From Meandrina meandrites (lineage: Eukaryota > Cnidaria > Anthozoa > Scleractinia > Meandrinidae), in NCBI GenBank assembly GCA_963693305.1, contig OY855914.1:23224972-23288971 (forward strand): a DNA stretch of 64,000 bases, read 5' to 3'. Within the stretch, counting starts at the first letter, position 1, and each line of letters begins with the position of its first letter. A program made the translations under genes and the position numbers. Of this stretch, positions 46,854-60,711 are shown in pieces. Under the pieces are notes generated by a model. That model worked only from the letters and a program-made list of their open reading frames with translations. It was not told the DNA's origin and did not search any database.

Positions 46854-48108
46854 ATGCAAAACCCGAAAATGTTCTTCCACTTGAGTTTTGCCTTGCTCTT
46901 TTTCTCCAGCAGCTTTTTAACAACGAGGTAAGACTGATAAAATCATAGCTTTTTAACACGTTCCTAAATCTGACGAAAGTAAAGTAAGTTGCTTTATAAA
47001 AAGATCAACATCTCTTGACTAAATCTCAAAATAGTTTACAGCCCACAAGTTATAAAGAAATACAAAATATAAAACGTTGATATTTTACAACCATTAGGGG
47101 ACTGGATCAGCAGAGATACAGAGTGTTGGACATGGACGCGAAAGGCGATCTTTACCTTTACAAGAATGCACTGCTCTGCAAAGACGAGATTATCAAGCGA
47201 CTGATCAACGGAACGTACCATTTGGCAGATGGGAATACAAGTTCTGTAGGTAATTCAATAGGTAAGTCATCACTAGAGCGTCTTTGCTTTCCATCAAGTT
47301 CTTATCGACTATTACTATAACAAATTTATAGAAGCCTAAAAGTAGAATCTTTGTAACCAGTATATTGACTAAAGACTAAAAAATGCATGCACATTTTTGC
47401 AACGTTAGCTATTCAAAATAGTATCGATTTTTTTTTTTCATTTTTTCTTTGTTTAACAAAGGAACGAACAAAGAGTCTCCAGCTTTGAATTGCAAGGACC
47501 TGAAGCAGAAAGCGCCATCACGAGTGTCAGGCGTCTATTGGATAGACCCAGATGGTGGTTCCCATGGTAACGCATTCAAGGCCTACTGCGACCAACAGAC
47601 CGATGGAGGGGGCTGGACATTGGTTTACAGTTACACCTTCACAGCTTACTCGAGTTTCTCGAGTAGCGCAAACGCTGTCACCCCGCGTCCATCCTGGTCA
47701 GCTAGCTCTGCTAACACTCGAGTGTCTACAACAGTTCCACTGAGTGAGACTCAATACGAGGCCATGAACTTTGCTTTGTGGCGCACCATTGGCAAGGAAT
47801 TCCTGATCAAGAGCAACATCAACAACTGGATCTCATGCAAGGAAGGCACTGGCAGCATTGTGCAACAGAGGGCGGGGTCAGTCACTTGTAAACTGGTTAA
47901 ACAGGTTAACAAGAAATGCACTGGTGTTGTTCCATACTCCCTGAAGGTGCATGACTCCGATGGGCCGTATCTCGCCAGCAGCGGCTTGTACTATTTCTTT
48001 GAGGGCACCACCACTTCTGAATGGCCTGTACATGATCCATGTGGAAGAACCACTGCAAATCAGTTAAATGGTGTCTCTAATCCACACGGAAATATTTTTG
48101 TTCGTTAA
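46854..48108 (+). CDS. Copy 7: secreted fibrinogen-like-domain protein, subfamily B
   Basis: Exons 46854-46927, 47098-47261 and 47462-48108 encode 294 residues starting MQNPKMFFHL. Exon 2 carries the long form with tandem donors (CTGTAG|GTAATT and CAATAG|GTAAGTC). Exon 3 matches the family, and the patch before HDPCG (YSLKVHDSDGPYLASSGLYY...) groups with copies 4 and 10. AATAAA is at 48362-48367. The 3' flank is the inverted counterpart of copy 4's 3' flank. Its function is unknown beyond being a predicted secreted glycoprotein. Confidence 0.9.
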
Positions 48109-48109
48109 G

Positions 48110-49600
48110 TCTTCGCTAAGTGTGAAGACTACTCAGTTTCCCAATGCCTGCTGAAGGGTTTTAATGAAATAAATATAAGGGTTTTACACAGTATTATACT
48201 CAAAGCATAAAATTATTCAAGAACTGTGGCTCTGTTGACTAGAACAGCGGCTGCTTTAACTGATATTAGACTGTAACAGGAGTTGAATATAATATCGCTT
48301 TTCCATCCTTGTCACATATATTTATGTGGCATTTGCAATTGTAGGGAAACTGCTAAAAACAAATAAACATGAGGTTTACTTAAACGGGAAGATAACGTCT
48401 CAATTTTCTTTTGTTTCTGACTTTTATGGGTAAAACATTAATGTTTTTTTTTTTTCTTGGGTGATGATACCATGTCTACAGCCAATGAAACACTGCATGC
48501 ATGATTCACAAGTTCTTTGTTTTGTCTGAAATTCGGACCAAACTCTTCCAAGCAAACAAATTTGAGTCACCGTACAGCTAAAGACAACTGCATGTACTGT
48601 CGATCCAGTTTTCCTATCTACATTACCTCCTCTGTCCCTCTCTGTTAACTTTTCAGTCATTTTTAAATAACCCTTGGCTTTTTTGTTCTTATTGTGCATG
48701 CACGATTTTTTCTTTTGCAAAGTAATGAATGCTACAGTTGTTTTAGATGCACAAAACAAGCAAGGCTACACACGCACTCGGTTTAAAAACAATTAAATCC
48801 AACACACTGAAAATAATCATTTTTAAAACACAAGTCTTTGTTAAAAGAGCAAGACTCTCGCGCCACCCTTGCTGGATTCATTTTTCAGATGTTATGCTAA
48901 GTTTGATGCATTTGCATTTTTCATAATGGTCAGTTCTTAAGTTGGTTGAAGGATGTTTACTCCCTTTGAACTTTCTGAACAAGGTTTCCCAAACAATTTT
49001 AAGGTTTTGGTTTTCTTTTGGATATTTTCAGGCATATTTCTAATGCGTTTTTTCAGTCTGAGAGCAGGCTCATCATTGCGTTATATGTGCGACGAGATAG
49101 TTACAGGACCAGAAATGCGAATATGTCATGCTCGTATAAATGAGACCTTGATATCCTTAGTCGTTGTAATCTCCATTTCGGTTTAAAATTAGTGTTCATT
49201 TGCATAAATGTGACAAACAAACACATTAACCACCCAGAACTCAAATATTCGTGATCAAATAACGCAGCTAGCGTGCAAAAAGCTGGAAGAACTTGTTATG
49301 ATTGGACAATGGAAAATGGACGATGAAGATCGCAGCTGTTCCTTTTAAACCAATTTCAAGAAAAGAAACTACAGACAACATAAGACCACTGAGTGTTTTT
49401 TCACATTAATCAATTAACAAAAAGTCCAAAAAATGAGTAAATCATGCAGCGTTCACGCTTAAAATTCCTACCTAAAACTGTCATAAAAGTGGGCGGTAAA
49501 ATAGACAATATAAAACACAGCTGAAAAAAAAAACACAAGACAAAGGACCACCTTTTGTCTATTTGCATTGATGTGACAAGCAGACACGACTTGAAGTGAT
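48110..49600. other. 3' flank of copy 7 and unit spacer, no gene seen
   Basis: Sequence is related, inverted, to the spacer between copies 3 and 4 (for example AGTTTGGTCCGAAATTCAGAC near 31707 and its complement near 48527). The frames of 77-111 codons here overlap this conserved noncoding spacer and have no coding signs. Confidence 0.5.
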
Positions 49601-49635
49601 TCAGAATTCAAATTTACTTAAACTATTATTAATCG

Positions 49636-50060
49636 GGGGGGGGGGGGGAGTGGTGGCGGGGGAGGGTGGCAGGGTACATTTTATAAACTGGGCTATACGG
49701 GAAGGCCCCGCAGGAGAGGGGTACCGTTTTCAGTCTAGAGCGATATAAGAGGGTAGGTATTTTACGAGTTGGAGTATGGAAATGGGTTGGGGAAAACTGT
49801 CATTTAGGTAAGAGGTTGGTAATTCGACTGAAAAGTTTAGAAAAGTATGTGAAAGGGATGCAGTTTTTGTATCGAAGGTATATGAAAAAGGTAACCATTC
49901 CTGTCAAAAATGGTATTTCTTAGTTTCTTGCCCCCAGGTGGGGGATAGGGACGGACGAAACGACCTCAGGGCTGAAACTCCTCCTATAAAGTATTTTGAG
50001 AACCACGCTTCCGCCCCCTCGCCAAGCCTTCCCACTAGCAAGCAATGGCGCATTTCTCGA
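49636..50060. repeat. Copy of the GC-rich interspersed repeat
   Basis: A poly-G run, GGGCTATACGGGAAGGCCCC, GGGGTACCGTTTTCAG, GATATAAGAGGGTAGG and CTTGCCCCCAGGTGGGGG mark another member. It is the best in-window reference for the uninterrupted target of the MITE at 9837. Confidence 0.55.
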
Positions 50061-50645
50061 ACACGTCATGCGAGCAGCATACATTCTTTTCTTAAAGGGA
50101 AAAATGTTAAAGGTGTATAGTCAAATTTGTAAACACGGCCTCTTTCAAGCGCATCGTTAAAAGCAGTTATATAGGTATAATTTATGTTTGCATACACAGG
50201 CGTAAAGGTCTCACAATTGTTAAATAAAATCAAATTTAGGTTTAATTTAGTTTTTTAAACACAGGTTTCGTTTTCTCAAGGTTGTCAAAAAGAACTTTTA
50301 GCAGAGTAGATTATTACTCTAGTTAACATTAGGACATAACTAAGTTACCATAAAGGACAAGAGTTGTTTTCCTTTTCATCGACCTTTTAAACTATTTATG
50401 TTGTAATTTTAAAAGTAATTATATCAAAACAAAATTCGTTTAAATTTTTATTAACAAAGGACGATTAAAATCCTCCGTTATCTGAAGTCTGCACTCACTT
50501 TTGTTTATTCAATTAAGTTAAGTCAATTAACCACCGAAGTAATTATAATCCAGTGAATTATCCTATGAAAACAAAACGTGGCAATCAATTGATGATATTC
50601 TACTGGACAAATTGATGACTAGACACACCGCGCGTTCTCTGAAGG

Positions 50646-50833
50646 TATAACAATGATTGCTCTTCAACAACGAGCACATTAAGTTTGAGACTGCGTGATG
50701 TAAGTATCGAATAAGCGCTAGTTTGAACGCAAAGTTTTTGATTTATTCTTTATCTATATTGGAATTGAGTTTTCCTTCTGTTCTTCATTTTAGCCCTTTT
50801 CCGTTCTATCAGAAAAGGTACCTTAATTATAAG
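50646..50833 (+). promoter_or_regulatory. Copy 8: TATA-like box, noncoding first exon and mini-exon
   Basis: TATAA (50646-50650) lies about 50 nt before GCGTGAT|GTAAGTATCG (exon end 50699). The mini-exon is 50813-50833 (CTATCAG before, AAG|GTAAGTG after). This 5' end is of subfamily B type, although most of the coding sequence is of type A. Confidence 0.48.
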
Positions 50834-51602
50834 GTAAGTGATTTCTTATCCAACTTCAATTTAGCTTTCCAGGTGAAAATACAAAATGGAAAACGCGAAA
50901 TTTTGTATTGTACTGTTCATTGTTGAGTTCCCTTTGAAGAGCATGGCGGTCGCGGTTAAGCTGAACTTTTTTTGCTCGCCAAAGTATGGTATGACAGTTT
51001 ATAATCTGCGGTGCTTTTAATTTAATTCACGTTCAAGCACCGTAATCTGGATATTTAATAACCTAGCGTACAGGAACTGATGTCCACACAATACACGATT
51101 TCGTGCAGCTCTTTTAGTCTGACCAACATTATTAACATGCAAAATAGTAGCTAAAGGTCTACATTTCTTTAACTTCGGGCTATGAATCCAGTATTCCGCC
51201 ACCTTTTTCGTCAAACATTCCTGCTGCAACGGCTCGCTCCAACGGTGAAACCGTTCAAATTAACAACAACAAAATTTAACTTGGAATATTGTGACGTCGG
51301 TTTTTCGTACTCCCCAACTTTGACGTTTCAATGGCAGCCGTTTTTGATAACTTTGTTTTAGAATAGTGAAGTAATGATGCCAAAGTCGTTATGTGTGCAA
51401 TTATAATCCTGTGTTTATTGTTTGGTGGGTATAGCAAAAGCGCTTTTAAAGTTCAAGGAGACTGGCCTCTCTATAATTCAGGTCTATATCTGATAAGGAG
51501 TCTTGACCACGGGGTTTTGCTAACCGCCGTCCACGGAACTCTAAATGTTTTCTTGTAAATTGCTTACTTTCACACTTACTTCCTTTTCAGTTCTTCCTGA
51601 AA

Positions 51603-52979
51603 ATGTTCTTCCACTTCAGTTTCGCCTTGCTTTTTCTCTCCAGCAGTTTTTTAACAACGAGGTAAGACAATAAAATAACTCGTTAACTTGTTTCTCGATC
51701 TGACGGAAATAAAGTATCTCAAAATAGTTTACAGCCCACAAAAAAAAATAACAAAATATAAAACGTTGTTATTTTACAACCAGCAGAGGACTGGTTCAGC
51801 AGAGATACAGAGTGATGGACATGGACGCAAAAGGCGATCTTTACCTTTACAAGAGTGCACTGCTCTGCAAAAACGAGATTATCAAGCGGCTGATCAATGG
51901 ATCATACCAACTGGCAGAAACAAGCACCACAGGTAATGAATTAATAAGAGCGGGTGTTATTAGTGTTTTCCAATGACAATATTTCTCGTAAAATGCGATT
52001 TAAAAGGCTTGCTTAGTGGACATATTTTAAGGAGGAGGGCGTGAATATTTTTAAGTGTTTGTTATCTCAAAGAAAGGTTGATTTTTCAAGAATGGGGTTT
52101 ATAAATAAACGAAGAAATTTATCATTTCTCGATACAATTATTCCCCAGGGGGAAGGGGGCTTGTTATCTGAAGGCTTTTGCGTCTGGCATTTTTTAGGAA
52201 GGTTTATTTTTTACGCGGGCCTTCATTATATCAGATTTGTAGTGAAATGAAGTGCAAAGTTGTTTCCTAATGAATATCGAAGAAATCGACTTCTTAATTT
52301 TCCTGTCTTATTGTTTTTGAACACAGGACTGATGAAAGCGTCCCCAGTGTTGAACTGCAAGGATCTGAAACAGAAAGCGCCATCACTCCTGTCAGGCGTC
52401 TACTGGATTGACCCAGATGGTGGTTCCCATAGCAATGCATTCCAGGCCTACTGCGACCAACAGACGGACGGAGGGGGCTGGACATTAGTTTATAGTTACA
52501 CTTTCACGGCATATTCGAGTTTCTGGACCGGCGCCAATGCTGTCACCCCTCGTCCAACCTGGACAGCCAAACAAGCAAACACTCGAGTGTCTACAACAGT
52601 TCCACTGAGTGAGACGCATTACGAGGCCATGAACTTTGCTTTGTGGCGCACCATTGGCAAGGAATTCCTGATCAAGAGCAACATCAACAACTGGGTCGCA
52701 TGCAAGGAAGGCACTGGAAGCATTGTGCAAGAGAAGACAGGATCCGTCACTTGTAAACTCGTTAAACAGGTTTCCCGCCAATGCGCAGGAGTAGTGCCAG
52801 AGTTTTTCTGGACCGGGTCTAACAAATATGGACCTGGCCTCCGCGCTAAAAGCGAAACCTACTATTATTTTGAAGGAAACATAGGCAACTGGTCGCCTAC
52901 CCATGACCCTTGTGGAACAAACAAACCAAATCAGTTAAAAGGTGTGGCTAATCCACACGGAAATATTTTCATTCGTTGA
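51603..52979 (+). CDS. Copy 8: chimeric fibrinogen-like-domain protein (B-type 5' end, A-type body)
   Basis: Exons 51603-51661, 51787-51932 and 52327-52979 encode 285 residues. Exon 1 (MFFHFSFALLFLSSS) and intron 1 are B type; the upstream in-frame ATG of other B copies is deleted, so the start is the second Met. Exon 2 begins B-like (GATCTTTACC) and ends A-like (CAGAAACAAGCACCACAG|GTAATG), with an NGS sequon in place of NGT. Exon 3 and the 3' flank follow copy 2. The patch before HDPCG reads EFFWTGSNKYGPGLRAKSETYYYF, close to copy 2 but with a one-codon insertion. AATAAA is at 53265-53270. Unequal crossover or gene conversion is the simplest explanation. Confidence 0.88.
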
Positions 52980-54322
52980 AGGTCGGATTTTTTTTGGACG
53001 CCTGATTTCGTAAAGAATAACAGGAAGCTGCATGCAGACGCAGTTGTCGTTATTAGCCAATGCAAATGCTAGGTCAAGGGTTTAAAGGTATAAGGTATTT
53101 TCATAGAGACGGTCATTGTCAAGGCAGTGTTCTCTATTCACGCACGAGCAATGCCTGGATTTAAACTTTAATTAACAGGGATTGATCATTACACCAAGAT
53201 GAAACAGATCACAGTTTTATTTGTTTACATTTGATGTGATATTCGTTGGTTAACTTAAAAAAAAAATAAACGCAAGTTTATATTACAGCAAAACAATGTG
53301 TCTGACTATTCTATTTTTATTTAACACTTACGTTTGTCTGATATCAAATTCTCTTACTCTGCGGCCTTTTTATTTATTTTGTTTTGCGGAGAAAATATAG
53401 AACAATTTCCATTCAGTCCCTTTTCTGAAATTTTTACCTCCCATTATCTCTTTGGGATTTTCTCCGAGGTGTGATAAAGATTTTACGAACTGACTTTTGA
53501 CTAGTTTCACTGGTTTTTCTCAAAGTATATAAACTCTGAGTAATGTTTGACCAGCTCATTTATACGAGCATGGCATATTCCCATTTCTGGTCTCGTTACT
53601 ATAAATCTCATCGAGCCCCAAATGGATTTGAAACCAGGACTGAGCATGTATGAAGTACAGAAATCTAATGAAATCTTATGTTTCTCTTGTACATTCGTTT
53701 GCTTTGCAACTAACCATGTTTTTGCTTGTATGTAAGCTTTCTGATTCCCTCTCAAATAACCACAACCGGCCGTGTCAATCCTACATTATTGTGTCCCTTA
53801 TTTTTCTCCGTAGTATTAAGAAAATAAACGTTTTCTCTGCGGCTAAACGCAATGACTTAGTTGAGAATTATAGAATGCAAAAAAGTTTCTCTACGGACCC
53901 TTGGTACAAACGCGATAACCATAAGCCTTCGCGTGCTACGCTAGCACCCAGTTCACTCTTCCGTGTCGTTAAAATAGTAATTTATATTAATTCACAAAAA
54001 AAGAAAAAGAAAAATCACATCACACAGTGGATCCCGTTCAAAACGATTCCCACGTTTATTGGTATTCAGCAGTTTCCTGACAGTTGCAAACAGGCCAATA
54101 CATAGGGAATGTTGAGTAATATAATCAGTTTAATCTGACCCTGATTAAAACTGACTTGACATTAGGTCTCTTTTACTAAGTGCAACAAAAGCAGTTGCTC
54201 TACTAACAAACCAAATGATTCATAACGCCTAACGTAATGCCTTGAGGAGAATAATGCTCTGAAAAAGCATTACCTTAATACCCTAAATCAAGCAAGTTTT
54301 TTACGAAGTCTGCAAAAACCGC

Positions 54323-55544
54323 TTAACGAAGAAAAATATTTCCGTGTGGATTAGCCACGCCTTTCAATTGGTTTTCTTGGTTTTGTCCACATGGATCATG
54401 GGTAGGCCAGTCACCATGTGTGTTACCATCAAAGTAATAGTAAAAGCTGCTGCTCTTAAGGTAGGGTCCGTAGGAGAACAGCCACAACGACTTTGGTACC
54501 ACACCGGCACACAGCTTAGAAACCTGTTTAACCAGTTTACAAGTGATTGACCCTGCCTTCTCTTGCACGATGCTGCCAGTGCCTTCTCTTCATGCGATCC
54601 AATTGTTGATGTTGCTCTTGATCAGGAATTCCTTGCCAATGGTGCGCCACAAAGCAAAATTCATGGCCTCGTAGTCTGTCTCACTCTGTGGAACTGTTGT
54701 AGACATTCGAGTGTTAGCGGAGCTGGCTGACCAGGATGGACGCGGGGTGACAGCGTTTGTGCTACTTCTGAAACTCGAGTAAGCTGTAAAGGTATAACTC
54801 CAAACTAAAGTCCAGCCCCCTCCGTCCGTCTGTTGGTCGCAGTAGGCCTTGAATGCGTTACCATGGGAACCACCATCTGGGTCTATCCAATAGACGCCCG
54901 ACACCCGTGATGGCGCTTTCTGTTTCAGGTCCTTGCAGTTCAAAGCTGGAGACTCTTTGTTCGTTCCTTTGTGAAACAAAGAAAAATGAAAAAAAAAATA
55001 ATCGATACTATTTTGAATAGTTACCGTTACAAAAATGTGCATGCATTTTTAACTCTTTAGTCAATATACTGGTTACAAAAATTCTACCTTTAAGCTTCCA
55101 TAAATTTGTTATAGTAATAGTCGATAAGAACTTGATGGAAAGCAAAGACGCTCTAGTTATGACTTACCTATAGAATTTCCTACAGAACTTGTATTCCCAT
55201 CTGCCAAATGGTACGTTCCGTTGATCAGTCGCTTGATAATCTCGTCTTTGCAGAGCAGTGCATTCTTGTAAAGGTAAAGATCGCCTTTTGCGTCCATGTC
55301 CAGCACTCTGTATCTCTGCTGATCCAGTCCCCTAATGGTTGTAAAATAACAACGTTATATATTTGTATTTCTTTATAACTTGTGGGCTGTAAATTATGAT
55401 GTTTACCATTTTATAAAGCAACTAAAACTCAATTCCGCGGGGGTACTTTACTTAATTTTACCAGTCTTACCTCGTTGTTAAAAAACTGCTGGAGAAAAAA
55501 AGCAAGGCAAAACTAAAGTGGAAGAACATTTTCGGGCTTTGCAT
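54323..55544 (-). pseudogene. Copy 9: fibrinogen-like-domain gene, subfamily B, with a premature stop
   Basis: Exons 55471-55544, 55168-55331 and 54323-54966 are intact at every splice site and otherwise match copy 3. At 54590-54592 the minus strand reads TGA where copy 3 has TGC, a conserved Cys after NNWIA, and the next codon changes ACA to AGA. The frame stops at codon 205 of 293, before the variable patch, HDPCG and the C-terminus. There is no indel. A truncated secreted protein or a dead gene are both possible; two adjacent changes could also reflect a sequencing error. AATAAA (TTTATT on +) is at 54055-54060. Confidence 0.85.
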
Positions 55545-57128
55545 CAGTGAAAGAACTGAAAAGAAAGGAAATGTGAAAAGTTAGTAATTTACAACTCAAA
55601 CTTTTAGACTTGCGGCGAACAAATACACGCGGGGTCCAGACTCTTTATCAGATATAGACCTGAATTATAGAGAGGCCAGCCTCTTTGAACTTTGAAGGCA
55701 CTTTTGCTATAGCCAACAAACATTAAACACAGCATGGAATACACACATAACGAATTTGGCATCAGTACCACGCAATGTGTAAAACAAAGTTATCAAAAAG
55801 GGCTGCTATGGTAGCATTAAAGTTGGCGGGTATACGAACCACTGTCAGTACAATATTCCCACTAAATTGTTTTGAAAAAACACCGAATTTGATTGTTAGT
55901 TTGAACGGTTTTTTAATTTGTGTATCTTTAAAGTTGGAACGAAATAGGAAGATATTGCGAGTTATGTCTATGGAACTCAAAATAAACGTAAATCTGCCTC
56001 AAGTTTTTTTTTTTTTATTTCGTCGTGTTCTGCGGCTCACAATGGTGGATTTGAGCGATTTGAAGATGATTGCGTCGGCTGTTATTTAAGTTATCACATG
56101 CGCTTTCTTCACTTGTTCTCCTACTGTGGGAGATACTGTTCGTTTAGGCTGTGTAGCCATAGCACCAGAATAGCAACTTAATTGTTTTGACTCTGGATAA
56201 AGCGGACACCGTAAAGTTCTCAAATAACATTACCACGAAAAATGCAGTCTGTTACTCATAGTTATCAATACAGTATTTGTCAAAATACGCTTCACAAGAC
56301 TTTTGCTATATTGTTTTTATTGTATTTTAACGGTACTTTTTCCCCACACCCCGCTATTACGGACTCTCGCTGTCAGCGGAGACTCCGAGACGTCTCGAGC
56401 GTGTCCGCTAAAACAAGTATTGACTGTACTTAGCTCTTTTCGGTGTAAAATGTGTTTGTGTTTGTTGTTGAAGCGTTTGAACGGAACAAAACTTCTCAAA
56501 ATATTTGCAACGCCCCGCAGTTTAAGAAATTATATATCAGCCTGCAAATAATGGCATCATCTTGATTTCTTTTTCACTATTCTCTCTGGGTGAAATGAAT
56601 GAATTCTGTTGAATGAATTTTGAATAATTTATAAGTAACTAAGTCAGTTAACTACAAGCTTCACAAAACCGAGCTGATACAAGGATATTGCAATGGAACA
56701 TACAATCCTACGGTATCAGTGTACCTCAACTGACCACCTCATCATGTTAATACGTTTTGTGACGGGGCTTTAAACATAAACCCCAATAAAGTGTACATTT
56801 CCTGAAAGCTTAATAAATGAAGAATAAGATGACGTTTTTTCTTTTTTCGAAAAAGTAAAAGTTTTCGAAATTTTGCGCAGCGAAGCGATATTTACCCTTT
56901 CGTCTTTATCAAGTTCGTTTACGCGCCTCGATTCTTCCCGCAACGCGTTTGACATCGCAAATGATTTCTAATACCACTCTAAAGTTTTATGTTCAAAAGC
57001 TTTTGATATCTTTTAACAGACGAAGTCATACCTTTTTAACCAGGTCGAAATTTAAAAATATCGCAGTAGCGAATTTAAGCCTTTTTACCTACTAAAGCTA
57101 AGTTAAGGTTAGATAAAAAATCACTTAC

Positions 57129-57741
57129 CCTAAAATTAAGGTACCTGGTCTGATAGAACGGAAAAATCTAAAATGAAGAACAGAAGAAAAAATCAAATTC
57201 GATATAGCGTGAAGAGAAAACCAAAAACTTTACGTTTAAACCCACGCTTCTTCGGAGTATCGAATTTATGAGTTCGAGTTGGAATTAGAATTGCGATTTC
57301 GCGTTAGAATTTCGAGTTCTAGTTAAAAAGAATGGAAGGGCCTGAAAAGTTACTGATTTCGTCATGGAAAACGAAAAAAAGAAAAGAAAAAAGAAAGAAA
57401 ACGAAAACGAAAAGCCCACAACATGGCGTAACATTTTCTCAGTTGGTCACACATAGTATCGCCCTTATAAACAAATGAAAGCTAACCGCAAGCAAATGGG
57501 AGTGGAACTAACCGCAAGCAAACCAGAGTGGAACAAACCGCAAGCAAACCAGAGTGGAACTAAACGCAAGGAAACCAGAGTGGAGCTAACCGCAAGCAAC
57601 TCAAACTCGATATTTTAACTCGAACTCGAAATTCTAACTCAAACTCGAACTCATGAAATGGACAGACCCGCTTGTTCGATACTTACATCTCACAGTTTCA
57701 AACTGAATGCGACTCTTGTTGAAGGGCGATCAGGGTTATAA
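57129..57741 (-). promoter_or_regulatory. Copy 9: TATA-like box, noncoding first exon and mini-exon
   Basis: TTATAA (57736-57741), the first-exon donor with exon end 57687, and the 21-nt mini-exon 57129-57149 are all retained. The mini-exon ends AGG|GTAAGTG instead of AAG|GTAAGTG. The foldback/minisatellite at about 57250-57672 lies between. Confidence 0.45.
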
Positions 57742-59737
57742 GCTCATAGAACGGTGTGTTTAGTCATCAATTTGTCCATTTTTCATAGGATAATTCACTG
57801 GATTAAAATAACTTCTATGGTTAATTGACTTAATTTAACTTGAATAAACAAAAGTGAATGCAGAATTCAGATAACTAAAGCTTTTAATTTTGAAAAAATT
57901 TTGTTTTGATGCAATTGAGATTGTTAAGAAGATCTGATTATATTATTTAGCAGCTAAAAATCGATAGAGAAAAACGGTCCCTAACCTTTATGGAAAATTT
58001 GCTATGCCATAACTTTAACTTGAGCAATAGTTTTAAATGCCGGAAGATTTTTTTAACAACTTTGTGAAAACGAAAACCTGTGTGTACAAAGCTTAATTAA
58101 GCCTAGTTAAAATTGTGAGAAACATTGCACCTGTGTATATAAACCTAAATTATAGCTGAACAACTGCTTTTAACGATGAGTTTGAAAGCAGGCTGTGTTT
58201 ACAAATTTTGACTTCACATCGTCCGATGATGTCCGATTAAATTTAACTGTCAAAAGAATTTTTTAACAACTTTGAGAAAACGAAACCTGTGTGTACAAAG
58301 CTTAATCAAGCCTTTATATATAATTGCTTTTAATGAACAACTGTGAGAAACATAGCACCAGTGTATATAAACCTAAATTATAGCCGAACAACTGCTTTTA
58401 ACGATGTGTTTGAAAGCAGGCTGTGTTTACAAATTTGGCTTCACATCGTCCGATGATGCTTTTCAAACCATCACGGAATCTCCGTCTGCTTTGTAGTTTT
58501 CCTTCAATTTGGAATCTCGAATTTTAAATTTAAATAGTAAATAAGCAATGATATTGGCATTTGAGGAATGGAATGTCGTCTTCTTATTTCCGATATGTTG
58601 TGCTTGAATCTAGCTGTAAGTCATCGCAACCATTCATTTATTTGTTAAGGTGAAACAGCACTCGAATTTCCTCGATGACAATATCACTAATAAAATAGTA
58701 CACATTAATATAAAAACGCATTTCTTAGAATCCCTTAAAGAGTAAAATGCATGCTGTGTTTATTACTTGTTCAAGGTAGGCACCATTTCCCCCTGCTAAT
58801 GGAAATGCTGGGGGCGGGGGGCAAGAACTAGTCAAGATATTTTATAGGTTGGGGCTCTGCCCCGAGGTCTTAACGCCCTTACTCTTTTGTAATAAAAAAA
58901 TAGCCATGGTATGTTGCAATTATTGAGTTTTGATTGATTTACAGGCCATGGTATGTATGACATCATATACCATGGACCACAAATATTGTAGGTGTACGTT
59001 GGAGCTTAATAAAAGAATTATTCTGCTGACGCTTGTTAGAAAAGTTTCTTAACTTTTCAAGTAAATAGCCAACCTCATACCTAAATAGCACTTTCCGTAT
59101 TCTTTTCCTACCCTTTAATTTATACCGCTACAGCCTGAAAAAAGATACCTCTTTCGGACAGAGCCTCGCCGAATAACCCACTACAAGGAGTTCTCCCACC
59201 CCTCCCCCAAGGACTACGAATGGTTACATTTGATTTGATTTTGAATGGTAGTTGAGTGTTGAATCAGTGTCACATCAATGCATAAAACTCATTGTGTCGT
59301 GTATTTACCTTCTTTGATGTCGTTTGTTTAAGAGGAGCAGCTGGGTTTTATATTGGCTATCGAGGGCGTCTATTTTTTAGTTCAGGGCAATTTAAGGAAG
59401 GATTTTGCGTGAAAGCTGCGTCATTTGATCACTTTTCGAGTTCTTGTTAATTGATTAATGTTTTTGTTACCACAACAATCCAAATAAACGATTGGTGGTC
59501 TTGATGTTGTTTTTTGACTGTATTTGTTTTTAGAAGGAACAGCTGCGATCTTCATCGTCTATTTTGCATTTTTCATGGCATGTTCTGCGATTCTGCGCAC
59601 TCGCTGCGTAATTTGATCATGAATGTTCTGGGTAAATAATGTGTTTGTCTCTCACGTTAATGCAAATAAGCACTAATTTATAACCAAAATGGAGATAGCA
59701 ACGAGCATGGCATATCAACATAATTGCGCAATATAAG

Positions 59738-59824
<87 letters not shown>
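59738..59824. repeat. (TTTA)n microsatellite, shorter partner
   Basis: About 20 uninterrupted TTTA/ATTT units at the position matching 31162-31281. Confidence 0.9.
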
Positions 59825-60711
59825 CATTGTTGGTCCTGTATATATCTCGTCGCACTTATTAGAAATATCCCTGTAAATATCGAAAAGAACAACCAATGAA
59901 ATGAAATGCACAAGTTTGGCATGGCGTATGAAAAATGAATCCAGCAAGAGTGGCGCGAAAGTCTTGCTCCTTTAACAAAGCCGTGTGTTTTAGAAATGAT
60001 TATTTTCAGTGTGTTGGTTTTAAAGCTTTTAAACCGAGTGCATGTGTAGCCTTACGCGTTTTGTGCATCTAAAACCATCTTAGCATTCATTACTTTGCCA
60101 AATCTAAGGTTACAAGAAAAAATCGCGCATGCACAGTAAGAAAAAAAAACAACTAGGCGTTACTTCAGAAGGTCTGAAAAGTGAAAGGAGAGGGGCAGGG
60201 GGAGGTAATGTAGATAGGAAAACTGGATTGTCAATACATGCAGTTGTCCTTAGCTGTACTATGACTCAAATTTGTTTGCTTGGAAGAGTTTGGTCCGAAA
60301 TTCAGACAAAACAAAGATTTTTCGAACCATGCATGCAATGTTTCATTTGGCTGTAGACTTGGTATCATCACTCAAAAAAACGTTAATGTTCAACCTTTAA
60401 AAATCAAGAACAAAAGAAAATTGACACGTTATCTTCCCGCATAAGTAAACCTCATGTTTATTTGTTTTTAGCAGTTTCCCTACAATTGCAAATGCCACAT
60501 ATATGACAAGGATGGAAAAGCGATATTATATTCAACTCCTGTTACATATTAAAATCAGTTAAAGCAGCTGCTGTTCTAGTCAACAAAGCCACAGTTCTTG
60601 AGTAATTTTATGCTTTGAGTATAATGCTATGTAAAACCCTTCTATTTTAATTTATTTAAACCCTTCATTAGCGTTGGGAGACTGTGTCTTCACGTCACAC
60701 TTAGCGAAGAC

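Noticed and set aside
48424..48759. 111-codon minus-strand ORF
   Set aside because: It overlaps the unit spacer that is also present, with broken frames, near 31600-31800 and 60120-60380.
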